Origin: Flavobacterium psychrotrophum
Lineage (GTDB): Bacteria; Bacteroidota; Bacteroidia; Flavobacteriales; Flavobacteriaceae
Direction: 5' to 3'
DNA: 64,000 nucleotides
NCBI RefSeq assembly: GCF_003403075.1
Contig: NZ_CP031557.1
Span: 3,844,001 to 3,908,000, forward strand
Every line of letters starts with the position of its first letter. Position 1 is the first letter of the stretch. Both the position numbers and the translations under genes were made by a program. Positions 17,814 through 26,121 of this stretch are shown here, piece by piece. The notes below the pieces were generated by a model. That model was not told the DNA's origin. It searched no databases and saw nothing but the letters and a program-made list of their open reading frames with translations.

Positions 17814-19655
17814 ATGACACAGTACAACAACGCGCACAGTTTTCACATCCCGGTTATGGGGCTTGCCTATACTATAGACACCCCTATAAGGCTTGCCCAC
17901 CTGGGTATTTCGTCGTGCATTTCTATTACAGATGACGACCTTATCGAAAAAATGGCTGCTTATTACAGTAAAACATTCAGCCTGCCCTACACGCCTTTTA
18001 GCCTTAAGGCGTTTGACCACCGTGCCAAACGGATAACCCAGTACCTTAATATGGTAGATACCATTGTTAAGCAGAAGTTTGAAGCCTTTAAAACCGAACT
18101 GGCAGAAAGCCGCCCGGCATTAGACCGGTTTTTAGGGATGCTGCCTACCAAGAACGACTTTAAGGAAGGGCTGGAGCAGCTTGTAGCAAACGGCACCGAA
18201 ATGGCCGAAAACATCAAGGCTTACTTAGAGGAGCATTTCTCTCCCGGAGGTATTGATGTAAACATCATGACCAAAGTAGACAAAGAAAACCGTGATGAAA
18301 AAAACATGCCCTTACCGGTAGAATATAACGATGCGCATGCTTCGTTAAGGGGTTTTGCACAAAGTAACCTTTCATCTTCGGTAGTGCTGTCAGCAGGTAT
18401 GAACCCAAGGCTGTACAGCTACTTTGAACAATTTCCTGATTTTTACCCGGACGCTAACGGCAATTTTAAAAAGAAGATCGTACTTAAGGTTAGCGATTTT
18501 CGTTCGGCATCCATTCAGGGTAACTTTTTAGCAAAAAAAGGGCTTTGGGTATCAGAATACCGTATAGAATCAGGGCTTAACTGCGGAGGTCATGCTTTTG
18601 CTACCGAGGGTCTGCTTATGGGGCCTATTATGGAAGAATTTACCCAAAAGAAAACCGAACTTGCTCAGGCTGCCTACACGCTGATGCAAAAAGCACTCGA
18701 ACAAAAAGGGCTTCCAACTCCGGCAACAATACCCAATATACATATTACCGTTCAGGGTGGTGTGGGCACAGCTAAAGAGCACAACTTTTTATTAGACCAT
18801 TATAAAGTAGCCTCAGTAGGCTGGGGCTCGCCATTTCTGCTCGTACCAGAGGCTACCGCAGTAGATGCAGACACCCGTAAACTACTGGCAGATGCGGGGG
18901 AAGATGACCTTTACCTTAGTCATATGTCGCCATTGGGTGTACCTTTTAACACCGTGCGCGGCACCAGCAACGACCTTATAAAACAAGAACGTGCCTTAAA
19001 GCACCGCTATGGCAGTGCCTGCCCTAAAAAGTACCTGGCAATGACCCCGGATGAGGCAGAAGGCTTTATATGTACCGCAGCACGCAAGTATCAGGAAAAA
19101 AGGATAAATGGCTTACTTACTGAGAATGAAATTGCCGCGATTACCGAAAAATCATGCCTATGCGTAGGGTTATCCTCTCCCGCACTTATAGAAAAGGGTA
19201 TACCTGTTAAGGGAGAACAACAGGGCGTGGTGGTATGCCCCGGCCCTAACATGGCTTATTTTACAGAAGAGGTTTCGCTGGAGCGCATGGTGCGTCATAT
19301 TTATGGGAATGACAATGTGATGGCTGTAGCACGCCCCAATATGTTTATTAAAGAATTATGGCTGTATGTAAACCATCTAAAAAAGGAGTATGCCGCCCTA
19401 ATCGATGCTACTCCGCAACAACTAAAAAAACTGAATACTTTTAAAGAAAACCTGCTTAGCGGCATTGAGTATTACAGAGTATTATTAAACAACACCCCAT
19501 ACTTTAACCAAATTAAAACCGAGATGGAAAAAGAGTTAAACAAAGCCGCACAAGAAGTTACAAACCTTAAACCGGAAAACCAGCCGGAAAACGAATACAT
19601 TTGCACCAAACAGTGCGCTACATGCAAATGCCAGACAACACCTTATACTTTATAG
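17814..19655 (+). CDS. Unrecognised 613-residue protein with flavin-barrel-like motifs and a Cys-rich tail
   Basis: I cannot assign this to a characterised family. It is cytoplasmic, with no signal or membrane helix. Near the N-terminus is IDTPIRLAHLGISSCISITDD (residues 21-41), and SGLNCGGHAFATEG lies near 253-266 with a conserved-looking Cys257. NIHITVQGGVGTAKEH (308-323) then SVGWGSPFLLVPEA (334-347) resemble the two phosphate-gripping loops of FMN-dependent TIM barrels such as nitronate monooxygenase. That resemblance is inference. The C-terminus ends with C597, C601, C604 and C606, a possible metal or Fe-S site. It follows the PLP decarboxylase by 35 bp and overlaps the 2H phosphoesterase by 34 nt. 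An oxidoreductase acting on a product of the decarboxylase would fit the layout, but this is a hypothesis. Confidence 0.6.
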   Translation: MTQYNNAHSFHIPVMGLAYTIDTPIRLAHLGISSCISITDDDLIEKMAAYYSKTFSLPYTPFSLKAFDHRAKRITQYLNMVDTIVKQKFEAFKTELAESRPALDRFLGMLPTKNDFKEGLEQLVANGTEMAENIKAYLEEHFSPGGIDVNIMTKVDKENRDEKNMPLPVEYNDAHASLRGFAQSNLSSSVVLSAGMNPRLYSYFEQFPDFYPDANGNFKKKIVLKVSDFRSASIQGNFLAKKGLWVSEYRIESGLNCGGHAFATEGLLMGPIMEEFTQKKTELAQAAYTLMQKALEQKGLPTPATIPNIHITVQGGVGTAKEHNFLLDHYKVASVGWGSPFLLVPEATAVDADTRKLLADAGEDDLYLSHMSPLGVPFNTVRGTSNDLIKQERALKHRYGSACPKKYLAMTPDEAEGFICTAARKYQEKRINGLLTENEIAAITEKSCLCVGLSSPALIEKGIPVKGEQQGVVVCPGPNMAYFTEEVSLERMVRHIYGNDNVMAVARPNMFIKELWLYVNHLKKEYAALIDATPQQLKKLNTFKENLLSGIEYYRVLLNNTPYFNQIKTEMEKELNKAAQEVTNLKPENQPENEYICTKQCATCKCQTTPYTL

Positions 19656-20188
19656 CCATAATACCTCCCGATATTATTTGCAGGGAGGTAACAAGCTTTA
19701 AAGATGATATAGCATTGCATCATAATAGCAAAAAGGCGCTCAGGGTAATGCCGCACATTACCTTAAAAGCGCCTTTTGCCATATCATACAACCGAGATAT
19801 TGAAGTACGCGAATGGTTTACATCAATGCCTATAAAAAGCACAGCGTTTGAGGTTGAACTCAATGGTTTTGATTGTTTTGATAAGCCTAAAGACCCGGTA
19901 ATTTTTGTAAAGCCAAAACTAAGTTCTGAGTTAATTTCGCTGCAAAAAAAAATTATTGAAGCATTCGAAATGCAGTTCCCAGAACTCAAATCACAATTTT
20001 CAGATAAAGATTTCCACCCGCATATAACGATTGCTTACCGTGATTTAACATATCCTGAATTTGGAAAAGCATGGGAGAAATATTCAAAAAAAGAATATCA
20101 AAACTCCTTTAATGTCCAACATATATTCTTACTGAAACACAACAAATCATCTTGGGAAATTTCAGTAAAAAAGAACATTGATATTTAA
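19622..20188 (+). CDS. 2'-5' RNA ligase / 2H phosphoesterase family protein
   Basis: 188 residues from the first ATG at 19622; another ATG lies two codons later, and the upstream in-frame TTG is less likely. Two HxT motifs define the 2H fold: MPHITLKAPF and FHPHITIAYRD, spaced as in LigT-like proteins. The family hydrolyses cyclic phosphates or 2'-5' bonds in RNA or nucleotides; the substrate here is unknown. The start overlaps the 3' end of the preceding gene by 34 nt, suggesting translational coupling. A second 2H protein with limited similarity lies at 22139. Confidence 0.85.
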   Translation: MQMPDNTLYFIAIIPPDIICREVTSFKDDIALHHNSKKALRVMPHITLKAPFAISYNRDIEVREWFTSMPIKSTAFEVELNGFDCFDKPKDPVIFVKPKLSSELISLQKKIIEAFEMQFPELKSQFSDKDFHPHITIAYRDLTYPEFGKAWEKYSKKEYQNSFNVQHIFLLKHNKSSWEISVKKNIDI

Positions 20189-20284
20189 AAATGTAATAAA
20201 AATTAAGATTTCATTTAAAAAACGCAAATCTTAAATTATCGTTAAGCGGAGGTTAAAAAACTGGAACCTAAAAAATGAGGTCGA

Positions 20285-20292
20285 TATATTTG
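20285..20292 (+). promoter_or_regulatory. Candidate -7 box for the MmpS-like lipoprotein gene
   Basis: TATATTTG matches TAnnTTTG exactly and lies 34 bp before the ATG at 20327. No clear TTG -33 box is visible upstream. Confidence 0.5.
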
Positions 20293-20326
20293 CTTAATAA
20301 CATTAAAAATTTGCAAGATAAAAAAA

Positions 20327-20704
20327 ATGTTTTTAGGCCTTTTTATGGCTGCTTCGGTATTAGCTACCTCATGTTCTGACGATGATGATAGCGGAAGCAC
20401 AAACAGCTCAAGAGAGATTAAGTATGAAGTTACAGGTAACTTTACAGGCGACATTACAGCTGCCTACACAACTGAAAGTGGTGGCGCTACTACCGCTGAA
20501 ATTACATCATTACCATGGAGCCTTGCTATTACAGCAGCACCAAGCGTGCAGGCTGTAGCATTCTCTGTTCAGGGTAGTGGTGGCACTGATGGCCAGCAGG
20601 TAGATGTAAAAATACATCAGGGTGGTCGTGAGGTTAGCTCGGTAAAAGCTACTGCAAATTCAAGCGGTATTTTTGTAGCTTCATCTCCGGCGGTTGTTTT
20701 TTAA
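20327..20704 (+). CDS. MmpS-like lipoprotein
   Basis: 125 residues. The N-terminus is a lipoprotein signal with lipobox LATSC (Cys16) followed by SDDDD, an acidic stretch typical of surface or outer-membrane-directed lipoproteins in Bacteroidota. The mature part (YEVTGNFTGDITAAYTTESG, LPWSLAITAAPSVQAVAFSVQG, VDVKIHQGGREVSSVKATANSSG) resembles the MmpS family beta-sandwich. In mycobacteria MmpS proteins assist RND-type lipid exporters, but no transporter is adjacent here, so the role is open. Transcribed singly, with a good terminator after the stop. The short signal lacks the usual KK start; the in-frame TTG five codons earlier would add LQDKK and could be an alternative start. Confidence 0.75.
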   Translation: MFLGLFMAASVLATSCSDDDDSGSTNSSREIKYEVTGNFTGDITAAYTTESGGATTAEITSLPWSLAITAAPSVQAVAFSVQGSGGTDGQQVDVKIHQGGREVSSVKATANSSGIFVASSPAVVF

Positions 20705-20727
20705 AAGCATTTGCCTACCAGTAAAAT

Positions 20728-20752
20728 AAAACGGGCTCATAAAGCCCGTTTT
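20728..20752. terminator. Bidirectional terminator
   Basis: aaaacgggct (20728-20737) pairs perfectly with agcccgtttt (20743-20752), loop of five. It serves the lipoprotein gene on the plus strand and the convergent SDR gene on the minus strand. Confidence 0.88.
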
Positions 20753-20763
20753 GTATTATATCA

Positions 20764-21525
20764 TTAAAGAAACATCCCTCCTGACGCTTCTATGCGCTGT
20801 GCTGTTATCCAGCGGGCATCATCAGTACATAAAAAGGCTACTACACCGCCAATGTCGTCCGGCAGGCCTACTCTGCCCAGTGCCGTTTGCGATGCAAGGA
20901 AGTTGTTAACCTGCTCGTTATCGCGCACCATACCACCGCCAAAATCAGTTTCTATAGCGCCCGGTGCCACAATATTTACACGAATGCCTTTTGCACCCAG
21001 TTCTTTCGCCTGGTATTTTGTAAGCGTTTCCATAGCGCCTTTCATAGAAGCATAGGCTGCATAACCCGGTGTGCTAAAACGTGCCAGCCCGGTAGAGATA
21101 TTAATGATCCCTCCTCCATCTGCAAGCAATGGCAACGCCAGCTGAGACAGGAAGAATGGCCCCTTAAACTGTATATTTACCAGTGTGTCAAACTCATCTG
21201 TTGTAGTTTCGGCAAATGCTTTATGAATACCAATACCGGCATTGTTTACCAGGTAATCAAATTTATCGGTACTAAAAGTTTCGCTAAGCGCTGCTCCCAC
21301 TGCTTTAAAAAAACCTTCAAAGCCTGTACTGTCTGCTACGTTAAGTTGTAATGCAACTGCCTTTTGCCCCAATGCTTCAATTTCTTTTACTACCTCATCG
21401 GCTTCGCTCTTCTGGCTGTTGTAGGTCAGCACTACATCAAGGCCTTTTTTGGCAATAGCCAAAGCCATATTTTTACCCAGTCCGCGGCTGCCGCCAGTAA
21501 CCAGTGCAATTTTAGATTGTCTCAT
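20764..21525 (-). CDS. SDR-family oxidoreductase
   Basis: 253 residues, classical short-chain dehydrogenase length. The NAD(P)-binding TGGSRGLG is at residues 10-17, NNAG near 93, catalytic Ser in INISTGLARF and the YxxxK pair in YAAYASMK, then VNIVAPGAIETD. All catalytic residues are present, so it should be active with NADP(H) or NAD(H) on an unknown carbonyl or alcohol. It is cytoplasmic. The gene lies downstream of an AraC-type regulator on the same strand but has its own candidate promoter (CAAAGGTA at 21558-21565 on the complement), so the two may be functionally but not transcriptionally linked. Confidence 0.92.
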   Translation of the reverse strand: MRQSKIALVTGGSRGLGKNMALAIAKKGLDVVLTYNSQKSEADEVVKEIEALGQKAVALQLNVADSTGFEGFFKAVGAALSETFSTDKFDYLVNNAGIGIHKAFAETTTDEFDTLVNIQFKGPFFLSQLALPLLADGGGIINISTGLARFSTPGYAAYASMKGAMETLTKYQAKELGAKGIRVNIVAPGAIETDFGGGMVRDNEQVNNFLASQTALGRVGLPDDIGGVVAFLCTDDARWITAQRIEASGGMFL

Positions 21526-21557
21526 TCTGTAAATATTTTTTGTTGTTTATTACATCG

Positions 21558-21584
21558 CAAAGGTAGCACGGGAAAGAACCCCAA
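21558..21584 (-). promoter_or_regulatory. Candidate promoter for the SDR gene
   Basis: Read on the minus strand, a TTG (21584-21582) is followed after 16 bp by TACCTTTG (21565-21558), a TAnnTTTG box. The start codon is 33 bp further. Confidence 0.5.
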
Positions 21585-21616
21585 AAATGGTAGACTCTTC
21601 AGTATTTTACTTCGTT

Positions 21617-21684
21617 GTTTCAGGTTTAAAGTTTCAGGTTTATGCCGTTCTGTACGTTTGAGTCAGTAACCTAAAACCTGAAAC
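21617..21684. repeat. Intergenic repeat, two direct copies and one inverted copy
   Basis: gtttcaggttt is at 21617-21627 and 21631-21641, and its reverse complement is at 21674-21684, right against the AraC stop codon. It can form a hairpin and may end the AraC transcript. The design resembles the repeat at 12478-12566. Confidence 0.55.
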
Positions 21685-21685
21685 G

Positions 21686-22084
21686 TTAAACAAATTGTTT
21701 TCTATACTGAAGCGGTGTTATACCCGCCATGCTCTTAAAAAACTTGGTGAAATTAGTAGGTTCGTCATAGGCAAAGCGCTGGCCTATTTCGGCTATTGAA
21801 AGGGTAGTTTCGCGCAGCAGCTTTTGGGCTTCTGCCAGTATACGCTCTTCCATCACATCGCAGGGTGATGTATTAAGGGTTAGGTGCAGTGTATTGGTAA
21901 GATGCCTCGGGTGAATGAACAATTTCTCAGCAAAATCTTTCGCATGAAACCGCTTTACCGCACGCCCCGCCATAAGGTCGGCCATGTGCTGATCGGCAAT
22001 TTTCATAAAATCGGCGGTAATTTCATCCTTGCGGGAAAGAATCTTTTGGGGAATAGTGGCTTTTTTAGCGGTTTGTGTTTCCAT
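21686..22084 (-). CDS. AraC-family transcriptional regulator (short)
   Basis: 132 residues from ATG 22084. A longer reading to 22204 has no convincing start and would run into the divergent gene at 22139, so it is rejected. The protein is essentially the C-terminal AraC domain: two helix-turn-helices, the second with LSIAEIGQRFAYDEPTNFTKFFKSMAGITPLQYRKQ. There is no sensor or cupin domain, so any signal input must be through a short N-terminal region (METQTAKKATIPQKIL). It probably controls the SDR gene downstream or the divergent 2H gene, by position only. Confidence 0.87.
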   Translation of the reverse strand: METQTAKKATIPQKILSRKDEITADFMKIADQHMADLMAGRAVKRFHAKDFAEKLFIHPRHLTNTLHLTLNTSPCDVMEERILAEAQKLLRETTLSIAEIGQRFAYDEPTNFTKFFKSMAGITPLQYRKQFV

Positions 22085-22122
22085 GCGTATAGAGTAAAGC
22101 ACTAAATTACAAAAGAGTTTAT

Positions 22123-22130
22123 TATTTTTG
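22123..22130 (+). promoter_or_regulatory. Candidate -7 box for the second 2H phosphoesterase gene
   Basis: TATTTTTG lies 8 bp before the ATG, which would give a nearly leaderless transcript. No clear -33 element is seen. Confidence 0.4.
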
Positions 22131-22138
22131 CGGTACTT

Positions 22139-22762
22139 ATGGCTAAACGCAACGCTAATACCGCACAAATATCGCTTTTTCCGGAAACGCTGTATGAATA
22201 CCACATACTGCTAAGCCCCAGTGATGCCATTAAAGACGATGTAGACGCTTTAAAGCAATCGCTGCACGAGGCCATAGGTATTGCTGACCGCGATCGTACT
22301 TCCATAGCTCATATTACCCTGCTGAAAACCGAGGCTTTTGAATCGACCAGCATGAAGGATATTGTGAGGAAAGCGTTATTGGGCGAATCAAAATTCACCA
22401 TTAAGTTAGATGGCCACGCCGACTTTAAAAACGGAAAGGAACATACCCTTTACCTTAAGTTGGAAAACCCTGAGGCGGTAGACCACCTGGCCGTAGCAAT
22501 AAAGAACCCTACAAAAAAGAAGGCTCCCAAGCCAAAATACCGCCAGACAAGTATTGTAGACAAGCCCGAGCGTAAGACAAAACTGTCTATGACACCCCAC
22601 ATTACAATAGCGCGCAACATTAGCGAAGACGATTTTACAAAAATCGACTTCACCGCTTTTGAATACCAAAATGAATGGGTTTGCGACCGTGTTATCATCC
22701 GCCGCCGACTGGCCGGTACTGATAAGCTTTTTAGCCCTGCGGGTGAAGTGAAACTGGGTTAG
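22139..22762 (+). CDS. 2'-5' RNA ligase / 2H phosphoesterase family protein
   Basis: 207 residues. The paired motifs are IAHITLLK and MTPHITIAR, with a lysine-rich stretch between them (NPTKKKAPKPKYRQ, around residues 121-134) that may contact RNA. Family members act on cyclic-phosphate or 2'-5' linked RNA; no specific substrate can be inferred. Its stop codon directly abuts that of the convergent AraC regulator at 22763, leaving no intergenic space. It is diverged from the 19622 gene and so is not a recent duplicate. Confidence 0.85.
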   Translation: MAKRNANTAQISLFPETLYEYHILLSPSDAIKDDVDALKQSLHEAIGIADRDRTSIAHITLLKTEAFESTSMKDIVRKALLGESKFTIKLDGHADFKNGKEHTLYLKLENPEAVDHLAVAIKNPTKKKAPKPKYRQTSIVDKPERKTKLSMTPHITIARNISEDDFTKIDFTAFEYQNEWVCDRVIIRRRLAGTDKLFSPAGEVKLG

Positions 22763-23593
22763 TTACCGCTTACCAAATGCACTCGGATTAATATTCTTAC
22801 GCTTTTTAAAATAGTTAGAGAGATGGCTTTCATCGGTAAAGCCAAATTCGTGAGCTATCTGCTTAATAGGCATATTACGCCCTTTAATGCGTTGCTCTAT
22901 AAGCTTGGTGCGCAGATTGTTTATGTAATCGCGGTAGGTAAGTCCAAAATTTCGTTTAAACCACGCACTAAAATAAGACGGCGCAATATTAAAATTATCT
23001 GCCACGGCCTTTATCTGTACCAGTGCCGGAAAGTAAATATTCTGGTGTATGTATGTTATTACCTGTCTGTTATCAAAAGCTGTTCCCTGTACCTCGGGAG
23101 TCATTTTAGAAAGCGCTTCTTTTATCAACCCGAAGATTGAAAGCACCTGGAAAAATATAATTGGCGAGCTGGATATATCCTGACGGCAATTATAAGCCGT
23201 AATATTCTCAACCGTATTTTTTAATATGGTACGGCACGGTTCATCCAGTTGCAATGTAGCCTCTTTCAGCAGCCTTTCGCGCATTATCTGCTCCGGCGTG
23301 CTAATGAGCATATCATCACTATACAGGTTTTTCTTGGTACTAAAGTAGCTATCCGTAAACTTAATGAATACAAAGCGTGTACTGTTATGAATGTCAAAAT
23401 AGTGTTGATCATCCGGCGAAATAGCAAACAAATCGCCGGCAGTATACGGCAGCAGGTTTTTGTTAAGATGGTGTATACCATCACCTTTTACAATATAAAT
23501 AAGCTCATAATACGAATGGCTATGTTCTGGCAGGTGAAACTTCTCTTCCTCAAACTCATCGAGCATAAGGCTTTCAAACTGGTTTAATTTCAT
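22763..23593 (-). CDS. AraC-family regulator with N-terminal cupin sensor
   Basis: 276 residues from ATG 23593; the longer reading begins with TTG. The N-terminal half is a cupin-like ligand-binding region (FHLPEHSHSYYELIYIVKGDGIHHLNKNLLPYTAGDLFAISP). The C-terminal ~100 residues carry two helix-turn-helices (IKAVADNFNIAPSYFSAWFKRNFG and IKQIAHEFGFTDESHLSNYFKKRKNINPSAF). It is divergent from the MFS exporter gene at 23688, 94 bp away, a layout typical of a regulator controlling its neighbouring exporter. The inducer is unknown. Confidence 0.9.
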   Translation of the reverse strand: MKLNQFESLMLDEFEEEKFHLPEHSHSYYELIYIVKGDGIHHLNKNLLPYTAGDLFAISPDDQHYFDIHNSTRFVFIKFTDSYFSTKKNLYSDDMLISTPEQIMRERLLKEATLQLDEPCRTILKNTVENITAYNCRQDISSSPIIFFQVLSIFGLIKEALSKMTPEVQGTAFDNRQVITYIHQNIYFPALVQIKAVADNFNIAPSYFSAWFKRNFGLTYRDYINNLRTKLIEQRIKGRNMPIKQIAHEFGFTDESHLSNYFKKRKNINPSAFGKR

Positions 23594-23651
23594 ATATGAT
23601 AATTGCAAGTAAGTGTTGCTAATTTACAACTTAATTAGGTCATGAGCACCA

Positions 23652-23659
23652 TATCTTTG
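23652..23659 (+). promoter_or_regulatory. Candidate -7 box for the MFS exporter gene
   Basis: TATCTTTG matches TAnnTTTG and is 28 bp before the ATG at 23688. It lies in the short divergent gap shared with the AraC-type regulator. Confidence 0.55.
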
Positions 23660-23687
23660 CTTTACTTTAAAGCAATTAATTAAACAC

Positions 23688-24875
23688 ATGAAATTAAGCC
23701 TTCTTCCCCTCGCCCTCGGCGGGCTTACCATTGGTATTACCGAATTTGTAATGATGGGCCTGCTGCCCGACGTAGCACGCGACCTGAACGTAACCATACC
23801 CGAAGCCGGACACCTCATAGCAGCATACGCAATAGGTGTAGTAGTAGGTGCACCATTACTTGTAGTGGCAGGCCGCAACATGCCTCCTAAAAAAATGCTT
23901 ACCATACTTGCCCTTATGCTTACGGTATTTAACGCTCTTAGTATTATAGCGCCCGGTTACGATCTTTTGCTTGCTTCGCGCTTTCTGTCAGGCCTGCCGC
24001 ACGGTGCCTTTTTTGGAGTAGGTGCAGTAGTAGCCAGCCGCCTTGCAGATAAAGGTAAAGAAGCACAAAGCATAGCAATAATGTTTACGGGGCTTACCAT
24101 AGCTAATGTTGTGGGTGTGCCGCTTGGCACCTGGATAGGACATCACCTTAACTGGAGGTATACTTTTGTAATAATTGCTGTTATAGGCCTGATAACCGCC
24201 ATAAGCATGGCCATGTATATGCCTGCACTGGATCAGCAAAAAAATGCGCCAATGCGCCAGCAAATGGCTTTCTTTAGTAAGTTTAAAGCATGGCTCATCA
24301 TGTTTATTACCGCAATAGGCTTTGGCGGGCTGTTTTGCTGGATAAGTTATATAGCGCCATTACTTACAGAAGTATCCGGTTTTTCAGCAGAAAACGTTCC
24401 TTACATCATGATGCTGGCCGGAGTGGGCATGGTTGCAGGAAATTTTATAGGTGCGCGGCTTGCCGACCGTTACAGTCCTGCAAAAACACTTTTGATATTA
24501 CTAATATTTATGAGTGCCACACTTACCGCTGTATATTTCTTTTCGGGTAATCAATACACCTCGTTAATTCTGGTGTTTTTTACACCATGTGTAGCATTTA
24601 CCCTTATAGCCCCAATAAATATGCTGGCTATACAAACCGCAGTAGGTGCCGAAATGATAGCGTCTGCCGCGCTACAGGCCGCTTTTAATATAGGAAATGC
24701 ACTGGGAGCTTACTTTGGCGGACTTCCGCTGGAGTATGGTTATGGCTATACCAGCCCCGAAATAGTGGGTATTGTTATGGCACTTGTGGGTGCAGGCGCT
24801 ACCTTGTTGTTTATAAAAACAACTCCTGCAAGTGAACTCGCACCAAGTGCCGAAAAACCGCTAATGATGCATTAA
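23688..24875 (+). CDS. MFS transporter, AraJ/DHA1-like exporter
   Basis: 395 residues, about 12 hydrophobic segments spread evenly, as usual for the major facilitator superfamily. The N-terminus has GGLTIGITEFVMMGLLPDVARDL, typical of AraJ/YdhP-like sugar or drug exporters, with R-x-LSGLPHGAFFGVGAVVASRLA in the first half and GARLADRYSPAKTL after helix 8. It exports small molecules using the proton gradient; the substrate is not determinable. The divergent AraC regulator probably controls it. Another AraC gene follows in the same direction after 66 bp. Confidence 0.88.
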   Translation: MKLSLLPLALGGLTIGITEFVMMGLLPDVARDLNVTIPEAGHLIAAYAIGVVVGAPLLVVAGRNMPPKKMLTILALMLTVFNALSIIAPGYDLLLASRFLSGLPHGAFFGVGAVVASRLADKGKEAQSIAIMFTGLTIANVVGVPLGTWIGHHLNWRYTFVIIAVIGLITAISMAMYMPALDQQKNAPMRQQMAFFSKFKAWLIMFITAIGFGGLFCWISYIAPLLTEVSGFSAENVPYIMMLAGVGMVAGNFIGARLADRYSPAKTLLILLIFMSATLTAVYFFSGNQYTSLILVFFTPCVAFTLIAPINMLAIQTAVGAEMIASAALQAAFNIGNALGAYFGGLPLEYGYGYTSPEIVGIVMALVGAGATLLFIKTTPASELAPSAEKPLMMH

Positions 24876-24941
24876 TTTTTTAGCATAAATATTGCAATAC
24901 CGCTTATTGATTTTTGCCATAGGAAAACTTAAATTAGCACT

Positions 24942-25805
24942 ATGGATAAAATACCTGTACGGCATATAAGCGGTATTGTAAAAGAACCTGAACTTTCGGG
25001 CAATTTCAGCATCCGTAAAATTGAAGAAGTACTTTCCGGCGGTACGTTTATACAAGAACTACACCGGCACAGTTTCTATTTTATCCTGATCATAAATCAG
25101 GGTAGTGGCGAGCATGTTATAGATTTTACACCTTACCCTGTAGTGCCGGGGTCGGTGTTTTTTATGAGGCCCGGGCAGGTACACCGCCTTCAGTTAGAAC
25201 ACGCCACAACCGGTTATTTAATTCAGTTTAACAATGAGTTTTATAACCCAAAGGAAAAACCTGCAAGAGATATACTCAACCATTTAGGAAACCGTACCTA
25301 TTGCAAACTCAGCGACTCCAGACTTTTAGCTACATTTAATATATTACAGTGTATTTATGAGGAGTGCCTGGTAAAAGATACCCTGCAACAAAAGGCCATA
25401 GGGTCCTGGCTGGATTTATTACTTATAGACCTTTTTAGGCAGGGATGCAATTGTGGTAACTGTAACCAAAACACCGGAGATTATTCTTACCGTAAACTGG
25501 AAGAATTACTGAACCTGATAAACACGCATCTGACAAACCACAAACAGGTTAATTTTTATGCCGGTAAAATGAACCTTACTGCCTATCAGTTAAATGCGAT
25601 TATAAAGGCAACAGTTAGAAAAACGTTTACCGGACTGGTTACAGAAACTGTTCTGCTTGAAACTAAAAGGCAATTACTGGCTACTTCAAACCAAATAAAC
25701 CATATTGCTTTAAATTTAGGGTATGAAGACGTATCGTACTTCATACGCTTCTTTAAAAAAAACACAGGCCACTCACCAGAAGCGTTTCGTAATAACTTTA
25801 AATAA
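24942..25805 (+). CDS. AraC-family regulator with N-terminal cupin-like domain
   Basis: 287 residues. The N-terminal region has HRHSFYFILIINQGSGEHVIDFTPYPVVPGSVFFMRPGQVH, a cupin-like sensor. The C-terminal domain has MNLTAYQLNAIIKATVRKTF and INHIALNLGYEDVSYFIRFFKKNTGHSPEAFR. A cluster CNCGNC near residues 169-174 is unusual and could bind metal or react to redox state, which is inference. The gene precedes a three-gene operon containing a CxxC flavoprotein, which it may regulate. Confidence 0.88.
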   Translation: MDKIPVRHISGIVKEPELSGNFSIRKIEEVLSGGTFIQELHRHSFYFILIINQGSGEHVIDFTPYPVVPGSVFFMRPGQVHRLQLEHATTGYLIQFNNEFYNPKEKPARDILNHLGNRTYCKLSDSRLLATFNILQCIYEECLVKDTLQQKAIGSWLDLLLIDLFRQGCNCGNCNQNTGDYSYRKLEELLNLINTHLTNHKQVNFYAGKMNLTAYQLNAIIKATVRKTFTGLVTETVLLETKRQLLATSNQINHIALNLGYEDVSYFIRFFKKNTGHSPEAFRNNFK

Positions 25806-25854
25806 GTCCTGTACAACTCCATTTCTGTCCTGTTTTCATACTAAGCAACCCGTG

Positions 25855-25862
25855 TACTTTTG
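25855..25862 (+). promoter_or_regulatory. Candidate -7 box for the 25903-27636 operon
   Basis: TACTTTTG fits TAnnTTTG and lies 40 bp before the first ATG. The -33 region has no clear TTG, consistent with an activator-dependent promoter such as an AraC target. Confidence 0.5.
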
Positions 25863-25902
25863 TCCTGTATTTTAATTTCAACAAAAGTAAAACATTGCAA
25901 TT

Positions 25903-26115
25903 ATGAAACACAAAATCAAGTTAATACATTCAGTAAAAATATGGGTTGCAATATACCCCTCTATTACAATATTTCTGTACATTTTTGGCCCACAAATTAA
26001 AATGCTGCCAATCTATGTACAAACCTTCCTATTAACCATATTACTGGTTCCTTTTGTTGTTTTTGCAGGAATACCCCTTATAGATTCTGCCCTGAAACTA
26101 ACCCAGCAAAAATAA
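25903..26115 (+). CDS. Small two-helix membrane protein, unknown
   Basis: 70 residues, with two predicted membrane helices (about residues 12-29 and 37-60) joined by a short loop. The layout KIWVAIYPSITIFLYIFGP ... TFLLTILLVPFVVFAGIPLIDSAL resembles the small DUF2798-like proteins often found next to redox or regulatory genes. The next gene starts 6 bp after its stop, so it is the first gene of an operon with the flavoprotein and a short SDR. Function is unknown. Confidence 0.65.
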   Translation: MKHKIKLIHSVKIWVAIYPSITIFLYIFGPQIKMLPIYVQTFLLTILLVPFVVFAGIPLIDSALKLTQQK

Positions 26116-26121
26116 CTACAT

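Noticed and set aside
22085..22204. N-terminal extension of the short AraC regulator
   Set aside because: The extension has no good start, no similarity to AraC proteins and overlaps the divergent gene at 22139.
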